Positions 6,565 to 10,337 of a stretch of 10,337 nt of DNA are shown one piece after another. This stretch comes from an uncultured bacterium. GTDB taxonomy: Bacteria; Planctomycetota; Phycisphaerae; Phycisphaerales; SM1A02. The notes below the pieces were generated by a model. The model was not told where the DNA came from. It was given only the letters and a program-made list of their open reading frames with translations, and made no database searches. Both the position numbers and the translations under genes were made by a program. Location of the stretch: the NCBI GenBank assembly GCA_903914045.1, contig CAIWNO010000404.1, positions 1 to 10,337 of the forward strand, read 5' to 3'. The first letter of the stretch is position 1. Every line of letters starts with the position of its first letter.

Positions 6565-7851
6565 ATGGCAACATACGCATACATCGCAATGACCGCGGCT
6601 GGCAAGCAAGAGAAGGGCACCAAGGATGGTGCATCCTCCGACGAAGTGACCAAGGCCTTGCGAGCCCAGGGACTTTTTCCAACCGATGTGCGTGAGCAGA
6701 AAGCCGCCAAAGGCAAGGCTGAAAAAGTAAAAGTGGCCAAAAAGAAGGGCAAAGGAATGGGTTTTTCCATGCCTGGCCGCGTGAACAACAAGATCATCAC
6801 CAACTTCACGCGCCAACTTAGCACGTTGCAAGACGCCGGCTTGCCACTGCTTCGAAGCATGCAAATTTTAGAGCAGCAACAAAAACCTGGCACAATGAAA
6901 AAAATTCTTGGCGCCGTCTGCGAAGACGTTGAAGGCGGATCAACCTTAAGCGAATCATTTGCCAAGCATCCAAAAGCGTTTGATCGTTTGTACTGCAAAA
7001 TGGTTTCAGCCGGAGAAGTCGGTGGCGTGCTTGATGTCATCTTGCAGCGACTCGCGGATTTCATGGAGAAGGGCCAACGCCTCAAGCGCCGCATCAAGGG
7101 CGCCATGATTTATCCTGCGTGCGTTATTTCCATCGCCATTGCCATTGTGACTGGCATTATGTATTTCGTTATTCCAAAGTTCGTTACCATCTTCAGCGAC
7201 TTCGATGTGAAGTTGCCGGCGTTGACCCTGTTCCTTATTGACACCAGTAACTGGATCGCCGGAAGCAACAAGGGGCAAGCCGTGCCCGGGGTGGTGTGGA
7301 TCATGGTGTCGCCATTTCTGATCATTATTGTTTTTAAATTGTTGCGCAAGACGGACTTTGGGCGCGCCGCCTTTGATGTTTTCTTTGTGAAGTTGCCTGG
7401 GCTGGGAAATCTGGTGCGCAAGACCACCATCGCGCGTTTCACCCGCACGCTTGGAACGTTGATTAGCGCCGGCGTTCCCATTCTGGAAGCCGTGTTAATT
7501 ACGCGCGACACCTGTGGAAATTGGCTCTATGAACGGGCGCTCAACAACGTGCACAATTCAATCCGCGACGGCGATAGTTTCGCGGTTCCGCTGCGCCAAA
7601 GCAAAGTGGTTGACAGTTTGGTGGTGAACATGATCGACGTGGGCGAGGAAACGGGCGACATGGATGTCATGTTGACCAAGATCGCCGACAACTACGACGA
7701 AGAAGTTGATGTGGCCGTTGGAAGCTTGCTGAGTTTGCTTGAGCCATTCATGGTGATCATGCTTGGTGGAATCATTGGAACCATTGTGCTTGCGTTGTTC
7801 CTTCCACTGGTCAGCATGATTGAAAGCGTTTCCGGCGGCGGAAAGAAATGA
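6565..7851 (+). CDS. pilC: inner-membrane platform protein PilC/GspF
   Basis: PilC/GspF is the polytopic inner-membrane protein that couples the assembly and retraction ATPases to the growing fibre. The 428 residues begin MATYAYIAM, typical of the family, then a lysine-rich linker (about 47-65). Two homologous cytoplasmic helical domains follow: the first holds FTRQLSTLQDAGLPLLRSM (81-99) and SAGEVGGVLD (148-157), the second FTRTLGTLISAGVPILEAV (292-310) and DVGEETGDMDVML (358-370). Three hydrophobic membrane segments lie near 182-205, 242-260 and 391-416. Length and layout are normal. The ATG at 6565 is fixed by the conserved N-terminus and an in-frame stop directly upstream. The first prepilin gene begins 13 nt after the stop, so PilC and the fibre subunits are probably co-transcribed. 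Confidence 0.94.
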   Translation: MATYAYIAMTAAGKQEKGTKDGASSDEVTKALRAQGLFPTDVREQKAAKGKAEKVKVAKKKGKGMGFSMPGRVNNKIITNFTRQLSTLQDAGLPLLRSMQILEQQQKPGTMKKILGAVCEDVEGGSTLSESFAKHPKAFDRLYCKMVSAGEVGGVLDVILQRLADFMEKGQRLKRRIKGAMIYPACVISIAIAIVTGIMYFVIPKFVTIFSDFDVKLPALTLFLIDTSNWIAGSNKGQAVPGVVWIMVSPFLIIIVFKLLRKTDFGRAAFDVFFVKLPGLGNLVRKTTIARFTRTLGTLISAGVPILEAVLITRDTCGNWLYERALNNVHNSIRDGDSFAVPLRQSKVVDSLVVNMIDVGEETGDMDVMLTKIADNYDEEVDVAVGSLLSLLEPFMVIMLGGIIGTIVLALFLPLVSMIESVSGGGKK

Positions 7852-7864
7852 GCGCGCTGTGAAC

Positions 7865-9217
7865 ATGCATTGCAATACATCATTGACTCTTTCCAACGCG
7901 CGCTCTCGGCCATGCAACCGCGGCGCTTTCACCATTGTTGAATTGTTGGTGGTCATTGGCATCATTGCCATGTTGGTGGGGTTGCTCATTGTGGGTATTA
8001 ACGCGGCGCAAAAACGTGCGCAACGAGTCAACACACAATTTCTCATGAGCTCAATTACGCAAGCGCTTGGCCGCTTTAAATCCGACCACGGCTATTACCC
8101 GCCGGTCCTTGGCTATCCCGCCACGCTTACAGATGGACAACTTGGCTGGAGCAGACTTTCAAACACTCCCGCGACGCAAGTTGGATATATGCGTGACATG
8201 TTGTTGCCGCCAACCAATTCGCCAGTCACGGGACAAACCACCAAAGTGGGTCAGTGGTCGCCTGAAGAAGCCAAAGCGTTGCAAAATTGGAACAGCATCA
8301 CTTCGCTGCCTGAATATCTTGTTGGCGCAGGGGATCGCTCCGCGGATGGCTACGGAATTTGCGGAGAGTTGCCAGATCCAATGCCAACGGATCTTCTAGC
8401 GGGACAGCGTGAACTTCCGCGCGCGGGTATTCGCTCGCCAGGAATGGACGGTGTGTGGGGCGCGGCTATTCAGCCGCTCACCATGGCGGATGTATCCGGC
8501 GCGAATGCCGCAAGTTCATATTCCGGCGCGCAGATGCCTTCGACTGGCAACACAGCAATTACAATGAAAGGCCTTTATTTCAGCCGAAATCTTGCGCTTC
8601 CTAGCCGAGTCACCATAACGTCTGCCACAGCGTCGACCACTGGCAATGACACTTCCAAATGCATTCTTAGAAGCCGTCCAAACTTGGAGGGAAAAATATT
8701 TGGTCCTTATTTGGAATTGAAAGATCCCTCCATTCTTGCGGGAGTCAAAGGCTTCAAGACCAATGGCGACTTGGATATTGTTCGAGTCACCGATGGCGAT
8801 GCTGACTTTGATAAATATCCAAAAGTCATTCTTGATTTTTGGGGTCAACCCATTCGCTACTACCGCCGCGGCTATGTCAATTTAACGCCCAACACGCCGG
8901 ATCAGGCGACCGACGGAACCAAATTTGATCTTGGTGATTTTTTTGTGTTGCGTCCAACCAAAGGAAACGAAAGTGAATTTGTTCCAAACGATCTTGCCAA
9001 GACCGACGTGCTTGATGACGCGAACCCAGATTTGCAACTGAACACGCAGTTCAATGGAAAGGATCGTTCGTCTACTGCGCGCTTGCGCATGGCGGAGTTT
9101 GCGTTGCTCTCATCTGGACCGGATAAGAAAATGGATCGCACCCGCCGCATTGCTTTGAGCGGTCCAAACAAAGATGTCGATGTGAACGCCGACAATATTG
9201 TGGAGACGGGACCTTGA
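7865..9217 (+). CDS. large type II secretion/type IV pilus pseudopilin-like protein
   Basis: A prepilin-like protein of 450 residues from the ATG at 7865. A 21-residue basic leader ends in RGA, followed by FTIVELLVVIGIIAML, with Glu at +5. Cleavage by prepilin peptidase is expected between Ala21 and Phe22; Gly is usual at -1, though Ala at this site is common in planctomycete proteins of this type. One N-terminal hydrophobic helix (about 22-46) precedes a long periplasmic domain. A tract with YYPP, the later FWGQPIRYYRR (W326) and a C-terminal SSGPDKKMD segment recall GspG-type pseudopilins (DPWG and GPDG elements), but at three times their size. The start is uncertain: TTG at 7820 overlapping pilC and GTG at 7859 are in frame, but neither these nor the ATG has a clear Shine-Dalgarno. 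It overlaps the next gene by four bases (TTGA). Confidence 0.85.
   Translation: MHCNTSLTLSNARSRPCNRGAFTIVELLVVIGIIAMLVGLLIVGINAAQKRAQRVNTQFLMSSITQALGRFKSDHGYYPPVLGYPATLTDGQLGWSRLSNTPATQVGYMRDMLLPPTNSPVTGQTTKVGQWSPEEAKALQNWNSITSLPEYLVGAGDRSADGYGICGELPDPMPTDLLAGQRELPRAGIRSPGMDGVWGAAIQPLTMADVSGANAASSYSGAQMPSTGNTAITMKGLYFSRNLALPSRVTITSATASTTGNDTSKCILRSRPNLEGKIFGPYLELKDPSILAGVKGFKTNGDLDIVRVTDGDADFDKYPKVILDFWGQPIRYYRRGYVNLTPNTPDQATDGTKFDLGDFFVLRPTKGNESEFVPNDLAKTDVLDDANPDLQLNTQFNGKDRSSTARLRMAEFALLSSGPDKKMDRTRRIALSGPNKDVDVNADNIVETGP
9202..9205 (+). promoter_or_regulatory. Shine-Dalgarno supporting a TTG start
   Basis: GGAG lies 8 nt before TTG 9214, inside the end of the upstream pseudopilin gene. 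It supports TTG as a true start; the resulting 7-residue leader MKRIPTG is exactly of the prepilin type. Confidence 0.6.
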
Positions 9218-9963
9218 AGCGCATTCCCACGGGCTTCACATTGGTTGAACTGCTCGTGGTCATTGGCATCATCGCCATTCTTGCCAGCATGGTGTTGGCG
9301 GTCAGCAGCGGCATTCTTGCCACAAGTGAACGCAAGCAAGTGGAGGACACCTTCACGCTTTTAGACAAAGCCATTCATGAACTTGAATTGACACGCGGGC
9401 AGGAGTTGGTGTTTTCACGTATTCCAAAATCTGGAACCACTGACGAACTTACCTTTTATGACATAAAGGAACTGCCACCCTCAACGCCTGCCTACATTAT
9501 GCCGGAGTTGTTGAAGTTGTTAATGAACAACGACCGCAGTCGAGAGTTCATTAGCAAGATCAATCCAGATTTTTTAAAGCGCACTGGAACGGGAACAAAT
9601 GTGGTGCTTGACCTTGTGGACCCTTGGGGCAAACGTATTGCCGTAGTTCCATGCGGCCGGCCCGCCACCGAACGCGAAATGCGTGACGCCTATCGTGCGG
9701 GATCCTCTAAGACACCGGTCTCTGCGGATCCCATAGGCATTGGCATTGACCGCGACGATCGCACCGTGCGCACCAATGATGAACAATTTCTTGGCGTGTG
9801 TAGTGGCCGCCGCTGGACTTTTATTTCATGCGGACCAGACCAAAATCTTGGCTTGCCTCCTTGGAATTCCACGCGTTCTGACAAGAACAATGATGGCTTT
9901 GATGATTGGGACGACAATATTTTTTCACAACCACTCACTCAACCCGTGTTGGTGTTGCAATGA
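9214..9963 (+). CDS. pseudopilin-like protein with a calcium-loop-like C-terminus
   Basis: This 249-residue prepilin-like protein has the 7-residue leader MKRIPTG and the classic FTLVELLVVIGIIAIL with Glu at +5; cleavage after Gly7 is expected. The hydrophobic helix (8-30) is the membrane anchor and fibre core. The periplasmic part includes LVDPWGKRIAVVP, like the DPWG segment of GspG, a WTFISCGPDQNLG segment, and near the C-terminus DKNNDGFDDWDD (223-234), which has the Asp/Asn spacing of an EF-hand or dockerin-like calcium loop. GspG pseudopilins are known to bind calcium near their C-terminus, so a stabilising calcium site is plausible (inference). Translation starts at TTG inside TTGA shared with the preceding gene, and its own stop overlaps the next ATG in ATGA, so the three subunits appear translationally coupled. 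Confidence 0.87.
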   Translation: MKRIPTGFTLVELLVVIGIIAILASMVLAVSSGILATSERKQVEDTFTLLDKAIHELELTRGQELVFSRIPKSGTTDELTFYDIKELPPSTPAYIMPELLKLLMNNDRSREFISKINPDFLKRTGTGTNVVLDLVDPWGKRIAVVPCGRPATEREMRDAYRAGSSKTPVSADPIGIGIDRDDRTVRTNDEQFLGVCSGRRWTFISCGPDQNLGLPPWNSTRSDKNNDGFDDWDDNIFSQPLTQPVLVLQ

Positions 9964-10337
9964 GAAGTTGCATGACATTGTTCTTTGGAACCAGCCTCAT
10001 TCTTTGGGCAAGAGCATCAACTTGCCATAGCAGGCTAAGTCACGCATTCAGAACAACAGAGCAATCGCCACTCATGCCAAATGAATGTTCGCGTGGCGCA
10101 CACCTTGGCCGGAGCGGCTTCACGCTGATCGAACTCATGGTGGTGGTCGGAATCTTAATTTCGCTTGCCACACTCACCGCCATCAGCGCGGCCAAAGTTC
10201 AAAAGGACGCGCGATTTTCAAAGGCCGTAAGCCAAGTGATGAACGCGCTTGAAACCGCGCGCACTCAAGCCATTAAGGATCATCGACCCGTGTTGTTGGC
10301 GTTCACCGTGAAGACGGAGCGTTCGGGCAATGCATCG
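9960..10337 (+). CDS. third prepilin-like protein, GspH-type (3' end beyond window)
   Basis: An open frame continues to the right edge for 126 codons. It contains LGRSGFTLIELMVVVGIL, a type IV prepilin cleavage and helix motif, with cleavage expected after Gly53 in this numbering and Glu at +5. The following ISAAKVQKDARFSKAVSQ and MNALETARTQAIKDHRPVLL resemble GspH/FimT minor pseudopilins, where a helix is followed by ARTQAI. Start choice: ATG 9960 overlaps the preceding stop (ATGA) but gives a 53-residue leader, whose codons (AGA, AGG, CTA) look unlike the neighbours. ATG 10074 (Met39) gives a normal 15-residue leader and may be the true start. Neither has a strong Shine-Dalgarno. The longer frame is reported because of the overlap. 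Confidence 0.82.
   Translation, partial: MRSCMTLFFGTSLILWARASTCHSRLSHAFRTTEQSPLMPNECSRGAHLGRSGFTLIELMVVVGILISLATLTAISAAKVQKDARFSKAVSQVMNALETARTQAIKDHRPVLLAFTVKTERSGNAS

Noticed and set aside
6534..7106. Minus-strand open frame of 190 codons over the 5' part of pilC
   Set aside because: Antisense to pilC, which has conserved family motifs; the product looks like no known protein.
7820..7864. Upstream TTG (7820) and GTG (7859) starts for the first pseudopilin
   Set aside because: They lengthen the leader beyond the usual prepilin size, and TTG 7820 overlaps pilC by 32 bp; neither has a good Shine-Dalgarno. They cannot be fully excluded.

Overview
The window most resembles a genome of the Planctomycetota, probably the Phycisphaerae. 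This is inferred from three things: a stand-alone CoaB-type ligase with a GPTHEPID...NRSSGRMG signature, the gene order ATPase - PilT - ATPase - PilC - several large pseudopilins, and pseudopilins with the FT(I/L)VELLVVIGIIA start and very long variable tails. GC is moderate by eye, and GTG and TTG starts are used. The phylum call is an inference from motifs, not the result of a search.

Layout. On the minus strand, the left 1.4 kb holds coaB (phosphopantothenate-cysteine ligase, coenzyme A synthesis) followed by the 5' part of gnd (6-phosphogluconate dehydrogenase, cut by the window edge). A 91-bp divergent gap separates them from a long plus-strand locus that fills the rest of the window. 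The plus-strand order is: a GspE/PilB-family assembly ATPase (copy 1), the retraction ATPase PilT, a 204-bp leader region with several dyad symmetries, a second GspE/PilB ATPase (copy 2), a 13-bp tandem repeat array, the inner-membrane platform protein PilC/GspF, and three consecutive prepilin-like genes whose boundaries nearly touch or overlap. The last of these runs off the right edge.

How it works together. The genes encode the cytoplasmic motor (two extension-type ATPases and one retraction-type ATPase), the membrane platform that couples the motors to the fibre, and the fibre subunits of a type IV pilus / type II secretion-like machine. PilT favours a retractile pilus. The pseudopilins look more like the GspG/GspH type of secretion systems, so the locus is a hybrid by gene content. 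Prepilin peptidase, PilM/N/O/P, the secretin and a clear major pilin are not in the window and would have to lie elsewhere. Both extension ATPases carry N-terminal MshEN-like motifs, the c-di-GMP-binding module of this family, each degenerate in a different way. The regions between genes hold more structure than usual: a hairpin-rich leader before the second ATPase, a tandem repeat before pilC, and a stem-loop between the Shine-Dalgarno sequence and the start codon of pilC. No gap longer than 300 bp lacks a gene. I see no RNA gene, insertion sequence or CRISPR array.
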